Shown: positions 1-13,330 of the stretch, in pieces
Layout: the number at the start of each line of letters is the position of its first letter
How positions within the stretch are numbered: the first letter of the stretch is position 1
Assembly: GCF_003369915.1 (NCBI RefSeq)
Contig: NC_046675.1
Span: 17,174,001-17,238,000, forward strand
Source: Drosophila miranda
Taxonomy: Eukaryota; Arthropoda; Insecta; Diptera; Drosophilidae
DNA: 64,000 nucleotides
Direction of reading: 5' to 3'
The notes under the pieces: model-generated
The model's database searches: none
Told to the model about the DNA's origin: nothing
The model's input: only the letters and a program-made list of their open reading frames with translations
Translations under genes and position numbers: made by a program

Positions 1-1276
1 TTATGCATCCTTAAAACCCCAAAAATTCCTGCAATCTCCATAGATATTTACCCAAAAATGATGCATTTAATCTGGCAATTTATTCAATACTGAAGCGATA
101 CAAAATTCTGTTAGATTTAAGGTATAAGTCTGCATGGAATCTCCCTTTAAATCCTCACTTTAATCTGTAGAAAGAGGCAGAGAGTTCTCTAAGATCTCCT
201 ACTTTCCCTACTTCATTTGAAACCTATTCCATTCTGGCTCTAAAAACGTGTGGTGGAAATCTGTTCCTTGTTATTGAAGGAACCTCTGCACCTGCACCTC
301 TCTTGATTTATCCCCCCCGATGTGTTGGTGGGGTCGAAGCATCACCCTGAACTATTGCTTTGGCGCCAAGTACCAGTATTTGCCCAAGAAAATTATTGGA
401 ACAGCTGTTGAACAGCAGCAGCAGCAGCAGCACTCGATCTGAAATGCTTTCGAGTCTGTCTAATTAATGCTGTTTAAATTTATGCATCTACTCGTACGCG
501 TATCTGGACCGCCAGGGCAGAGGGGAGGGGAGGGGAAAAACATCAACATAAAATACATCCAAGAGCAAAGTGTGTCATGCAATAAAATAAATTTCCTCGT
601 CTGCTGCTGTCAGGCCATAAATAAATGGAGGGAGCAAAACAAAAAAAAAAAATAGAAAAAATGTACAAAATACAAAACTACGCCCAAACAATTTCCAAAT
701 TAAACGAGAAACAAAAGACGGAGCGCACAACATTTTAAGTTGCATAAAATTAAATCAAATTCTAATGTGGCAGGCAGGCAGGAGGGCGGGCAGGCGGCAG
801 GGCTTGGGGCTTGGGGCTTGGCTTTGACGTGACGCCTACAAGTAAATGAAATGAAATGAAACGATCTGAATGAACGTTGTCAAACGACTTCCTAAAACGC
901 TTCAGTGATTCCGCATCTAACCCATATAGTGGGTTATGAGGGGATGGGTGGCAAGGGTGGAGGGTGGAGGGGCTTTGCATTTGGCATCTGGCATCTGGCT
1001 GGGGCGTGTTTGAGTTGTCTTGTCTCAAAGACACTTTAACACACGACTGACTCTATCAGAGGCGGCGGACAGAAGAAGCGCAGAGCACGGAGGTGATTGG
1101 CACACCTTAAAGCCATTTCCGGTGTACCAGTTGCTCAGCGAACGCCACACATACCGCCGCTTCGAAGTCTCTTGTCACTTTTCTAATTAGCGGAAACCCA
1201 TCCATCGAAATGGATACTTGCTCGCCCTCGTCGATCCATAAATTAGATCATCGTTCATCGTTCATCATTCACTTAC
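1..1276 (-). other. how: how intron 2 (5' part, runs off the left edge)
   Basis: This is the donor-side part of the intron that follows how coding exon 2. The donor GTAAGT lies at 1271-1276 on the minus strand. The stretch carries a (CAG)n run at about 411-432 and purine-rich low-complexity sequence near 515-540, and no supported gene. The KH-domain exons of how lie beyond the left edge of the window. Confidence 0.8.
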
Positions 1277-1410
1277 ATCTGGATGCTCACGAACTGGCAC
1301 GTAAACCTTCTCGTTCATCGTCACGACAGCGCCCTCGGGCTCGGGCAGTGTCAGCGGCTCCTTCTTGACCCCATTGATCTGGAAGAGCGAGGCGCGCACG
1401 CGTGCAATTT
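1277..1410 (-). CDS. how: how (held out wings) coding exon 2
   Basis: This 134-bp exon encodes how residues 104-148, EIARVRASLFQINGVKKEP and onward to VYVPVREHPD. That is the C-terminal half of the QUA1 dimerisation region and the linker into the KH domain of the STAR (quaking/GLD-1) RNA-binding family. The acceptor is a T-run followed by CAG (1411-1413) and the donor is GTAAGT (1271-1276). Exon 1 ends one base into a codon, and joining restores LLDEEIARV exactly as in the known family, which fixes the frame. How controls splicing, stability and translation of target mRNAs in muscle, tendon and glia. The KH and QUA2 domains and the isoform-specific nuclear/cytoplasmic tails are off the window to the left. 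Confidence 0.93.
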
Positions 1411-1616
1411 CTGAAAAAAAATCAAACAAAATAGAGATTACACATTAAAAGGGGAGCACAAAAGGAAGTAAGAAGTATATAAGGTTCCACAGGGGAACAC
1501 TTCATGAAAGACTTTGATTTGATGCACAAGTGTTCCATAAGTGAATGGATACATTCGTTATGAGTGAAGTTTTCGGTTCAGTTTCGGGATTTATTACAAT
1601 GAAAAAACCAAAATAT

Positions 1617-1768
1617 ATCGATTATTTATCGATGTTATCGATAGTTTATAGTTTGTAATTATTCCTGTATTTTATCGATAGTTTATCGCTCGTATGTCAT
1701 TCATGCATCGATCTCATCGATCAATCATTTCTGTTATCGATCCTGTATCGATGTTATCGATCGCCTAT
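1617..1768. repeat. TATCGAT-rich cluster 1
   Basis: Within about 150 bp there are roughly ten copies of ATCGAT/TATCGATA-like motifs in AT-rich DNA. The core resembles the DRE (TATCGATA, bound by DREF) and the CGATA sites of BEAF-32. It may be a degenerate satellite-like repeat or an intronic binding-site cluster. Confidence 0.6.
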
Positions 1769-4700
1769 CGGTATTAAAGATTACTTATAGGGCTACTAAG
1801 GGCTTAGATCGCATATAACCAATATTAAAAGAAAAAAAAGGCCTTAAAAAATATTGTATAATATGTGGGTAATGAAGGACAGTGCTCCAGCCTTGAGCAC
1901 ATATCGAAGTAGATCAGGATCTCGATTACATATACAATACTCTTAATTGGGTAATAAACGCCACTCATGTGTGCCTAAGAAAATGCATTATGCAAATTCC
2001 GTGGATGAAAAGCAGGCAAACAAAGCGAACGGCGTTGATAATTTTAATTGCAAGCCTCACCAGAACCGAGTCCCATTCGTCATTTGGCTAAGTGGCTGTA
2101 TTAAATTACGTTTAATTCATGTACTAAACGGACATCAATACTCGTAAAATGGCGTGTGAATATGTGGCCATTGAGCGAATGAGTGAGTGAGTGAGTGCCA
2201 CTTTTGTTATTTATTGGGTCGGGTGGCCACAATGAAATCACTTGGTTTATATTTAAACAAATTATGCCATGAATTTCCCTATTCCATTAGCTTTTCACCC
2301 CTCCCCCTTGGAGGAGGTCTGAGGTCAGCCGTAGTCTCTCCCCTACATTTCACACTTCTTGGGGGGCTCTGACGGTGATGCTGGTGCGAGCCTACCCCCA
2401 ACTGTGCCAAACGACAGCCCCTCTCGAATTGATATGATCAACATATTGTGCTGCTGCTGTTATTCTGTTTTTTTTTGCATAATCCCAGCCCCAATCCCAA
2501 TTGCATTGCCATTGTTTGTCTTTGCCATGTGCTGTGACAATTTGTCACTAAATACTCCCGCCAATCGCTGGTGTGTGAGTGTGCTACATGGGGGGGCAGA
2601 CACACGGGCGTATGTCATAGAAGTGACTCAAGATTTGTGCCCACTTGTGACATCAATTAAACGCCCCACTGACTTGTCCAACTAAATATAAACCGAGTGG
2701 CTAAACTTTGACAAGATTGGCACCTAATCCTGTGGGGATCTTTGGTTAAAAGAAAGATTTTTGTGGCGGCTTTGGGCCTTTCCAAAATTAGCAGTCTTGG
2801 CCTTCCTTGAACTGTCTTTGGCTCGGGAATTAATTAACTTTTTGTACATATATTTATCTATCTTTCGGCATCTTTTTAACTTATGTTTTTTTTTTTTTGG
2901 TGTCACATAAATAAAATTAAGAGGAACAAAAGAAAGCACGCGCCCGAAAAGACGCAGAAAAGAAATTGCACGGCAGGAAAGGAAAAGCAAAAAGATATTT
3001 TCCATTCCAGAGTTCATCGCGGGAGGTCAAAGAACCCATCAAGAAATTAAGAATAATCGAGGGAACCGCCACATATACCGCAAAAATATACATTTCGATG
3101 GCAGATGGAAGATGGCTGAGAGCAGAGAGCATCTTGCGAATGGGGGGGGCTTTTCATTTGTGTTTCGAGTTTTTCCACTGGCGACACGCAACATAGAAGA
3201 GCACATTCCATCAGTGCAGATCAGATCAGAGCTTTAAGATCATTCAATCATGACAGCTGTCAGTTTTAATCGACCAAATGTCAATCTGCAACGTGACCGT
3301 AGCGATGTGTGGCACACACAGTGCAGCAACAGATTGTGCAGTCAGATTAGATGAATAAGACTCTACTGGAGGCTAAATTGGTGTAAAATCGCATTTGCAT
3401 AGCCGATCCGAGCCGAGTCGAGTCGATGACGAAGTCGCGTATCATTCGAATCGAATTAGTCACTTCGGACAATCGGGCGGCATTTAGATAAATTACTATG
3501 ATCGGCTCCTAGCCATATGGTGTGCAGGCGGCTTAATTAATAACTTGGGGTCTCTGCTGGGAGGACGGGGAGGGGGTTTAGTCTCCGATCTATAATTAAA
3601 TCCCTTACTCAGAGAACAACCTGTTGCTGCCCCACAGGCAGACCATTTTAGGGCATACAGAACTGGAGAACTCGAGGACTGGAGAACTCGAGAGGAGCCA
3701 AGTGGGCGACCCGAACGAGAGCAGCAACAATTATCAATGAATGATCATTTTATTCATTAACAAGTCGAGTCGTTTGTGCTTTTAAGGCAGCTCTCCGAGT
3801 ATCTCAGATCTCCTTCATCTTTCGCTTCCATTCATTTCCATTCCGCGCCTAATGCAAGCCACACTTTGACTCATAATTTACATAGATATAACTTTTACGA
3901 CTCTATCTATCCATCCATCTATAGAGTGTGTCTCTTGGCCAACGCTCAAGCTCTGTATATGGCCAGAGAGGCGCCAAATTTGGCGCACAACTTTGCGTGT
4001 GTTCAAGTATTATTATTATTATTATTATCATCGTTTTGTATAAATTCAGCAGCCCCCACAAAATGGGGCTCCAACAAAGTGGTTACCTTTCCGACGGAGT
4101 GTTATTAACGTGGCTCCAACTCAAGGCTAAAGGATGAATGGAATTTGTTTAATTTGTAAATGACATCATTCTGATGTTTCTTCCCAGAATGAAATCTCTT
4201 CTGCCTCTGCCGCTTGGCTGCCACATTTTGCAACATTTAAATTTTAAATTTAGCTTCTGCACTTTTTCTTGATTTTCTGCCTCACTTTTTTCCTTTTTGT
4301 TTCTTTTTTTTTGCCTGCTTTTTCCTGCACTTGAGAGATGGTACGGAATCGAAACGAAGAACCACTCGAGCGTCCATAAAGTTGTCAAATTTTATGCACC
4401 ACGACTTTTATTTTTTGGCAAGGGTTCTGGGTCTTGCTGCCCCGAAGGCAAGTAGGGCATCAAATATATACAAGGTGGGGGTGTGGGGGGTGCCAGAAAT
4501 GGTTACATATGTACATACATATGCGTGGGCTGAACATTTTTCAAGTGCCTTTTTGCTTTGATTTTGGGATGGAATTTAACATGAATTGAAAAATGAATCT
4601 TTATCAAAACGGTTAAGAAACAAAACCAATATATTTGATACAATAATTTAAACTACTATTTTTGCTAGTTCAAATGTTATTTAATTGGTAACCCTTTCTG

Positions 4701-4867
4701 TATTATTTGCTGTATTTATTTCCTGTATTACTTTTTGTCTCATTTCATACTAGATTTCTTTTTCCTCCTTAAGTATTTGTGAAATTATTCTCAGTGTATA
4801 CTCGTTTCATCTGGGCTTTGGTCTCCGTTACTTTGCTGTTATTCTGATTATTTGCCGCTTCGTTTTT

Positions 4868-5128
4868 GTAGCAGAGAGAGAGACTCGCTCAGAGAGGATT
4901 GCACGAGCGAGGAGATAACAAAAGCTGTCGTCGAGCTTGGTCCTTGTTGTTGCTGAGAGCGAGTGGGAGAGTGAGAGAGAAATGTGTAACTTGACAGTTC
5001 TTCTGCACTCGTATGTTGCTGAGAGAGCACCTACGCACTGAGAGAGCCTCGCTCAGAGAGGATCATATGACCGATGCGATAACAGCGGTTGAGGGCTGAG
5101 TGCAAGTGAGAGAGAACATCTCTGCCGA
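4868..5128. repeat. how: GAGA-rich module with an internal repeat
   Basis: GAGAG-type runs (GAGA factor/Trl-like sites) are dense here. The 16-mer CTCGCTCAGAGAGGAT occurs at 4884 and again at 5048, 164 bp apart, each followed by a GATAACA element. A related arrangement (TTGTTGCTGAGAGAGC, then GCGATAA) recurs at 11198-11545. Regulatory function is an inference. Confidence 0.5.
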
Positions 5129-6949
5129 TTTTGGGCAGAGAGAAAAGAAAAATAGCAGAAAAGAGTGAATGCAAGTTTTAATCAGGAATCTTTCCCCCCC
5201 CCCATTCACAGTGTTCCCATTCCATTCAGACAGCCTCACGCTCACACCAAATACCCCGTTCGTATCCCGCACCAAATCGAATTTCACACAAGACCGAACA
5301 TCTCATAAGATATGCGCCAGACAGCGCAGAGCGACACCTTAAACCAAATTAAAACTGAGCTTAGCTCAACAGTAACACGAGAGATCGCATCGGATCGCAT
5401 CTGATTGATTGTTTTTTTTGTTTTGCTGGGACAACAATTTGCATTGGCTCACGATTTCATGGCTAGCGGCGGGGGCAAGTGCGGGGGTAGGCGGGTCCAA
5501 AGGCGTGGTGTGGCTGTGGCTAAATGCGACACATATCTAAGTATCTGCCAGCTAATTTATGAATGCAAAACCATTCATACGAGTACTCGTACCACACGAT
5601 ATTCGAGCGTGGGTGTCTGTCAGCCCGGGCAAACAAAGTCAAATGAGATCTTGGTCTGGTCTGTGTGCCCGTGTGTGCGTGTGTGTGTGGGTTTCGACCT
5701 GGCTGTGACTCTGCCTTAACCAATTGTCAACCGAAAATGGCAAAGAAACGTTTAAGGTTCAGGTTGAACCCCCCCAGGTCCCCCGGTATTGGATTTTGGG
5801 TTTTGAACTCCATTGGCCTTGGAAATGTTTGCAATTCGGCAGTGTATTTGTTTGTACAGTAAAAAATCAAAACCAAAACCGAAACGCCACAACAACAACA
5901 AAAACAGAAGGTTTATTGTGCGTTCAAGTAATTTCATTATTCGGTTGTATTTCTTTTTCTTTTTTTTGTGAAGCTTTTTAGCATATTTTGTGCACATCTC
6001 CTTTGCGGTGGACAGTGCGTTTCGAAGCTATAAGGCAATCAGAACCAAACACAAATCAGTGCTTTCTGATCTCGCTCTCTGCCTCTCCCTCACTTTTGAG
6101 AGCCGTCGTGTGCCGAAGTGAGTATAATTCGATTCGACGCCCCTCTCTCTGCAGGGAATTCGGAGAGCGTAAAGCCAGCATTGAAATTTCGCCTGGCATT
6201 CGGCATTATAATTCCGTCTATTTCGGGTCTTATTACTCAGTAAAATAGTCCCCGAAAAGAGAGCGCGTTGCGGGAGTGTGATTTCATCATGGTTGCACCT
6301 TGGGCGAAAGCGCCCTACCGTTCTAAAACGCACTGTAGCTGTTGGGTGGTGTTTCGCAACACTGCAAAAATAAAGATTTCTTTATTTTGCTTTCAATCCG
6401 TTTTTGGTTTGTTTTTTCATTGTTCTTATTATGGTGGTGTGTTTTTCTTATTATTTTCAGTATTTTAATTAATGGTTATTTCCATAGCAGTGACAGAAAC
6501 GACAGTTTTTTATGCATTTTTATAAATAAATTCCAACAATCATAAAGCTGTCAGTGGCATGTCGGTTCACACGCTCGATTCGTGGCTGATTTTTCCAAGA
6601 TTTCTATTATATTCAAGCAAAATCTTATTTCTGAACAGACAAAATGCCATAAATATTAAATAAAATATATTTTTTTTTATCCCCATGATTTTATAATTAA
6701 AATTGCACATGCAGGCTACACTTTTGTTGCTGTAAGTTGTAGCACAGGGGAAGGAAAATGTAATTTTTCTGGCAAACAATATCCGCAGAGAAACAAAGTC
6801 AAACAAAAACAAAAAGGAAACACAATAAAAGTTTTCGTAAAAACAAAACAATGGCCATAACCGAAAAAAAGGGGGAAAAAGCAATAATAATGAAAAACAA
6901 GATTTCAATAATAGAACAAAAGTCTGAAAGATACCCGTTACTTGGATTG

Positions 6950-7383
6950 TATAGCAGTTTGAAATATTAATAACATTTGATTAACAATTGTCGGTATACA
7001 AGCTGTATAACAGTTTTATAGCAGATTTATAACAGCGTATAAAAGTTAAAAAAACATTAAAAAGCTGCTAGTTTTCTGTAAAACGGTTTCATTTTCGTTG
7101 TAGAAACAGTTTTATGCCTGGAACTTTTAAATAAAGTTTGTATAACAGCTGCATGTATAACAGTTTTTACTATATGCTGTAGAACAGTTTTACGTATAAC
7201 CGTTTTTATATATGTTCTAGAACAGTTGTATAACAGTTTTGAATATATGTATGTTATATGAAAAATAGTTATTGAATAATCGAATAATAAATGTAATTGT
7301 TCACGAAAGCTGTATACAAATAATATAACAGTTGTATCACAGGAAAGCTGCTAAATAATTACATCAAATGTGTATAACAGTTG
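6950..7383. repeat. dispersed TATAACAGTT-type motif array
   Basis: About ten variants of TATAACAG, TAGAACAG, TATAACCG and TATAGCAG lie irregularly spaced over 430 bp, most followed by TTT or TTG. The irregular spacing argues against a simple tandem repeat. AACNG cores resemble Myb-type binding sites, but no protein assignment is safe. Confidence 0.6.
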
Positions 7384-8856
7384 CTTAAAAGTTTCCTCAT
7401 AAATGATCAACATTCAACAATCACTGACCGAAATTTCTATCCCACATATGGAAACCCAATATGCCCTTGTACACCCCAACAGTACAGGGTACAAGAATAT
7501 GTCATGCCAAGCCAAAAGGGCGACCGAGGCGGCTGAAGAGCAGCGACAGGGAAAGAGCGATAGAGAGAGAGCGAGAGAGCACGCCTTGTCCTTGAATCCG
7601 GGGTAAAATCAGAAAACGAGCGCCGGAACACTAGGCAAACAGAGTAACGGAAATACCATTCTTTAGGGGAAGTGTACACTGGACAAAGTGCGAAGAAATG
7701 CTCCTCTGTTATCATTCCTGGTTTCTTGAACTAAGTAGGCGGGGAGATTGTACAGGCTCATATTTACTAGATTGACTAACTAAGTTCTTTAAATTCAATC
7801 TTCTTACTTGCGTGCTACTACTCAAGGTCAAAAACAGCTGACTTTCAAGAGCTCAAAAAGGTGTTGCAAAATGTTTTCGCAAGTGTTGTCAAATGTTGGT
7901 AAAACTTTCCTGGAATTGAGCCCAAGATAACGACGCATTTATGTTGACCTTGAAATGCGAAAGATAAATATTTACTCAACCGTTTCCATGCAAAATAAAA
8001 TCCCTTACATGGTCTTGTTAGCTTGCGAAATTCATCCAATAAATTCTAGCAATTTTAAATCAAATTTTTTGCACAATTTGTTGTTTTATTTCCCATATTC
8101 CGGTGAGGATCGGTTCGATTCGGTTCGGTTCCCATCTGCTTTGTTTACTATGTGTGTGTGCAGTGAAATATTGGAAATGCTTTTGCAATCGACAGGAAAA
8201 CAAAAGAGCGGCGAAAAGCTGGAGCCAACCAAATCACGGATACGATACGGTGCTCCAAAAAAGAATAAATCTGCACCTGGTCCGGGTTTCGGGCCGGCGC
8301 TTTCCAGCCAAATAGCCCCCAGACAGCGGATAAACACTTGAACAAACACAACGTGCCCCAGAGAAATGATAAAACGCACATTAAGGCTAACAATAACACG
8401 GAATAATTGTACAAATTGTTAGTTAAATAAACCCCGAATTTTCCCAATTTGCATGCAGGCTTTTGTTCACTATTTTTCTTGGGTCTGTGGCACAAGCCAT
8501 CGGTAGAATAAACACTTCTCCGAAACATGCTCTATTTCTGGGTTGTACCGAATGCCAAAATCTGACTTGAATGTATCTATAAATATACGTGCATATTTGT
8601 TTAAGGCAATCAAATGGTAATAATTTGTTTAACCAAATAGTGTGTTGGTATTTTGATAGGTTTTATTTATTTTAGAGACGGAGAACGTTGATGATGTAAC
8701 AACGATGTCTATTATTAGTTTCTTGGATAACTATTTGTTAGTCATAAATAAGATAGAAAGAATAGCTTTCGCTACCCCTGCACATCATAGATCATTCCTA
8801 TAGTTGGATAATAAAGTCATCTGATTTTTATATTCAGTTAAGGCATGCGAAAACGA

Positions 8857-9075
8857 TATATCGATTTATTATCGAAAGGCATACCTTATGGATATGGACT
8901 AATTATCAGTTATATCGATAAATTATCTATAACACATCCATCAAATAGTTAAATTATCAACATCCTTTTGGTATTAAGTAAGGGGGCTAGTAAAAGCTCG
9001 CGAATCGATCTCTTATGTATCGTGTGTATCGATCAATAATTATTTTCACCATTGTATAGCTTATCGATAAACATT
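8857..9075. repeat. TATCGAT-rich cluster 2
   Basis: Repeated ATATCGAT, TATCGATA and ATCGATC motifs lie in AT-rich sequence, of the same kind as the cluster at 1617-1768. Confidence 0.55.
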
Positions 9076-11197
9076 ATCAATATCTTTTGCAGGAAATCAA
9101 CCTACCAGAGAATGTGCCCAAGTGGAACCGTAGCATATAGAACGCCATGTCTTAAATTTGTATATATTTTATGGGCTCAAACATCTGTTCCAAAATCATA
9201 TTACCCCCCGAAGGGGCATTAAAATCAATAGATGGAATATTGAATGCGGGAAAGAGCAGCGCAACACATCAAAATTTTTGATTTAATTAAATATGTGAAT
9301 AATTTGCAGTACATTTGGATATTTTGGGATTTGGGGTTAAACGGCCGTATCAATCGTCGGTGTTAATAAATATATTAAATGTAATGTCAATAAAAATTAA
9401 AACGAGATTAAATCGCTGTTACCAAATCATGTTCTGGCCACACTCTCGAACCAGTCCGCCAGGCATTGGGCAAATAAATCGTTGCGATTAAAATCTCACA
9501 CAGCATTTACTTGGTCAAACGTGCAAAAATGTTCGAAAAAAACAAATCCCCAGCAAATTCGTGACTAATTTTCGACTTCGTAATGCCCCCGAAATATATG
9601 TTCTCTCACACACACACACGCGCACACACAATCATTTTATTAGCCATCGCATTGAGTGGCTGGTGCCGTTTAATTACGTGGCAACAAAGAAATATTAAAA
9701 AGAAATGGGAGGCGGAATTTTAATGGACACTCAATGTGACGGTGGTACCCCTAATTGTGCCTCTGTCGACGCTGCTGGCCGGCCTCTAGTGGCCATTAAT
9801 ACGGCTCATCATCGCCATTGCCATCATCCATCCGTCTAAGGGCATTAAAGCTAATGCCAACACCCACAGCCAAAGATTTGCCGTCTTTCAAAGGAGAATT
9901 CTACATGTGACTAAAGGAAATATAGAAATACATACACAAGTAGGTGTTGCGACTAGGGGATACCTATTGAGGCACATACATATATGATGGGTAATGATAT
10001 GTACCCCATAAGAGAAGGAACAAGTTACGTTTCGTACGTATTCCGACTGCAGTTATACTCTCATCATAATGAAATTAAAGAGAATAGAATATTAGATCGA
10101 CTTATCTTCAAAATCGTAGATTAAAGATCTTCCCTTCTGCAGTCCGTCCTTCGGCCTGTCACAGACCCAAGGACTAATCCAGCACACTCTCAAACACTCC
10201 ACTAATGCTGGGCACACAAAAGAAAACTGTGGCCTAAAAAAAACAATGCAGAATTGGCCAACAAGAGGCTTTTCACATGTCACAGTGGCGACACACCGGA
10301 GACGACCAGAGGGAGAATGGGTGACGTCCCACATCTGGAAGCCACTTCTGTGTGCCACATTTTGACGAGCATTAAGTCTCGTCGGTCGTCACAGCAGAAT
10401 GCCTGCGACGGAGGGAGGGGTTAGGGGTAGGGATAGCATTTCCCCTCGAGCGAAAGATGAGGTGTTGTTGCCTGAATCCGAAAGGAAGTGAAATGTTACA
10501 TTTGAACTTTCAGTTTTTTCCACAGACAATGGAAATGTGGAAAGTTGTTTGTCAGCGCAGAGCACACGCAGCAGCACTTAAGTCAAACAACAGCAACATT
10601 ATGCACACACACAGACGCACACACACACACACAGAAGGACAGACGCAAGACAGACAGAAATTATGTGTGTTTTCCGCTGCGGGTGTGGGCTTGGGTGTGG
10701 GTGAGGCTTTATCGGGGAAGCCCACCAGATTACAACAAATTTTCCCATGCACTTGGAAAACAAAACAAAAATGAAAGAAAATACTTGTGGGAGGCAGGCG
10801 GCAGCAGCAGCAGTAGAGCTTTCGCATTAAGCAGGGGCTCCCCCCCAAATCGCTTAAGAGCATCAAGGGCGTCCCAATGGAAGTGGGCGTGCCGTGGCGT
10901 CGACGGCAGCAGCTCCACATCAACGGAATTAAATAGGTGTCGAAACATTAGCCACCAATCAATCGCTTGTTGGCGCAGCGCACACACCCTTGAAATCTAT
11001 TGTTTTATATTTTGATTGATATTTTGATACACAATTATTTAGGTAATTTGATAATTGGAGTTTTGATCAGTAGGAAATATAATACACATAAATGCATTTT
11101 CAAAGGGTATTTTATAGCCGAAAAGACACAGGAACTACGCAGCAAAGTAGGGTAGTTCGCTTTTCTTTATGCTTCTGTTTTTGCTGCGACCGAGGCC

Positions 11198-11545
11198 CAG
11201 AGAGAGCGAGCGAGAGACGAGTAAAGCTCATTGTTGTTGTTGCTGGTAGGAATTGAAAGACTGCTGAATGCATGCCAGTGCGTGCGAGAAGGAGCAAATG
11301 CGCGCAAATGTGAGCAAATCCCGTTTGCCGACATCAACAAAGTGCAGCTCTTCCAACGCTCGCATTGTTGTTCTTGTTGCTGAGAGAGCAGTGGAAGGAG
11401 TGAAGCAATTAAGAGAGCCTCTAGTGGCGTGAGAGAGAGGCAAAGCTCGTAGATGAAATCGCAGATCAAGCGATAAGACAATTGAGTCTGCACTGCGCTC
11501 GAGTCGAAAGGCAACAAAACTGCAAAAGCTCTCTTATAGGAGAGA
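11198..11545. repeat. how: GAGA-rich module 2
   Basis: GAGAG/GAGCGAG runs, TTGTTGTTGTTGCTG and TTGTTGCTGAGAGAGC, and GCGATAAG resemble the module at 4868-5128 in content and order. It may be a diverged duplicate or a shared regulatory grammar for GAGA factor. Confidence 0.45.
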
Positions 11546-12612
11546 AATTTGTGTAGAACAGAATATCCTCCGTTTGGTATACCATCTGATATATCAATTA
11601 CTTTCAAATACATTTCGAATTTCTAATGAATTTGTTAACTTATTCACAATGCCAGAACTGAGTCATGGGACGAATAAACATTTTCACAGCTGTCCGGCAC
11701 GGCTCGGCACAGCACGGCTCGGCACTCATTAAATGTGGGGATACCCCCCGATCCAATAGCAACAGCTCCATCCACACTTTCCGTGAGAGCCGAAGGCAAA
11801 CAGTTATGCGGCCTGGCTGCAACGCGCCAACAAACAAAACAAACACGTTTCGAAAATTGCTCACCAAAAAGCGAAAAAATACCCAATTGCAGCGGCAACT
11901 TGTCGTTGCCAAAAAACGTTGCAAATATCGTCTGGCAGTTGCTGTTTTCTGCAGTCGGTCGACGGTCGATGTCCAAGCCACCAAAAGCCAGAGCCAGAGC
12001 CAAAGCCAAAGCCACTAACCGCTAATCAATCAGTTCCCATGAGCACAATTTTCAGCAAAACGGGTATAGTACAGCCCAGAGGAGGCCAGAGGCCTGGCCT
12101 AGGGAAAAACGATCCCAAAAACGATCCAAATAAATACGCAATCAATGCGTAAATTGCTTGCAAAATAAATGATTAAAGGAAAATGCCAGCTAAACCGCAT
12201 TCAACTGTAATGAGTCTAAAATTTTCGGCTTCTTTCATTGCAAGACCTCAATCAGTGGTATCGATCATAGCTAATGGATTGCTCCTGTGAAGGGATTAAA
12301 GGAATATTATATATAAATTCATATGGAAGCCCTGATACGTTAATGGAATGCACAGCGCAGACTACGTTTACGTGTGACTGGCAAAACAGCTGTTCCCTGT
12401 CTTCAGGGATATATATAACGATAAATGATCGATAACAGGGATAAAAACTTCGAATCGCTCGGTCGGAATGACCTCCGTGGCATGTGAGGTCCCAACGAAT
12501 GTGTCCTTTTCCCTATGGAAGGTTTTTACAGCGAATCCATGGCGCATCAGTGGACAAAAGCTCTGATGGAGAGCTAATGAAAATGTCGTTTAAACCAAAA
12601 TCGATACCCTTT

Positions 12613-12614
<2 letters not shown>

Positions 12615-12642
<28 letters not shown>
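12615..12642. repeat. 28-nt poly(C) tract
   Basis: An uninterrupted run of 28 C (28 G on the other strand). It could be real or an artefact of assembly or sequencing at a homopolymer. Confidence 0.9.
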
Positions 12643-12643
<1 letters not shown>

Positions 12644-13283
12644 TCCACTCGTGGCCGTAGCACACTTTTTGCCAATTAAAAGTGTGCTCCTCTTTCCATT
12701 CAAAGCAGATCTGAGGCCAAAGCAGGAAGCCGCACCCAGAAAAGAAAATTAATTAAGAGTAACGAAACATTCGGGTGGCTTCCCGTTCCCTTCAGCAGGG
12801 TTCTGCTTCTCATTTGAATAGAAAAAAAAAAAGCAAATGCCAAACCTTTGAGTGCATAAATTTCATAGCCGAGCGACCGGCGACTGGCGACTGCCGAGAG
12901 ATGAATGACAATTTAGTCATTTCCTACAGATAAAAAAACACACACAGTAGTCGCGGTAGACACACGCGCGCGCCCATTTTTATAAAGCAATTAACCGAAG
13001 CTGATTTTATGGCCGGCCGCCCCATCCCCAGCCCCATAAAACCCAGCTTAAAAGCAACAAAATATCACAAATGACGATGGTTCTCCCTCTGCCCTGTTCT
13101 GGCGATTGCAATGGCTGCTTAAGCCAATTAAAAGTTAACAATTTATAGTATAGCTAATAGACGATCTGTGTACTCGGCCAATCAGGTTAGCCGCCTCCCC
13201 CCCGTCCATAGCGACGGCATTTTGTTGCTGCCGTGCGGGCCGTGCAGGGCAGGGCCGTATCTTTATCGCTTTTGGCTCCGTGA

Positions 13284-13330
13284 TAAGAAAAACTCACCTG
13301 CAAATAAACAAAGAGAGGAGGAGAATAAAT
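13284..13330 (-). promoter_or_regulatory. how: recursive (zero-length exon) splice site in how intron 1
   Basis: On the minus strand a long pyrimidine tract (about 13304-13330) leads into TTTGCAG immediately followed by GTGAGT, so the junction AG|GT falls between 13298 and 13297. This is the diagnostic juxtaposed acceptor-donor of Drosophila ratcheting points, which remove long introns in steps. It would split the 25.4 kb intron into pieces of about 13.5 kb and 11.9 kb. I looked for other AG|GT candidates on this strand and found none with both a good tract and a good donor. Confidence 0.72.
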
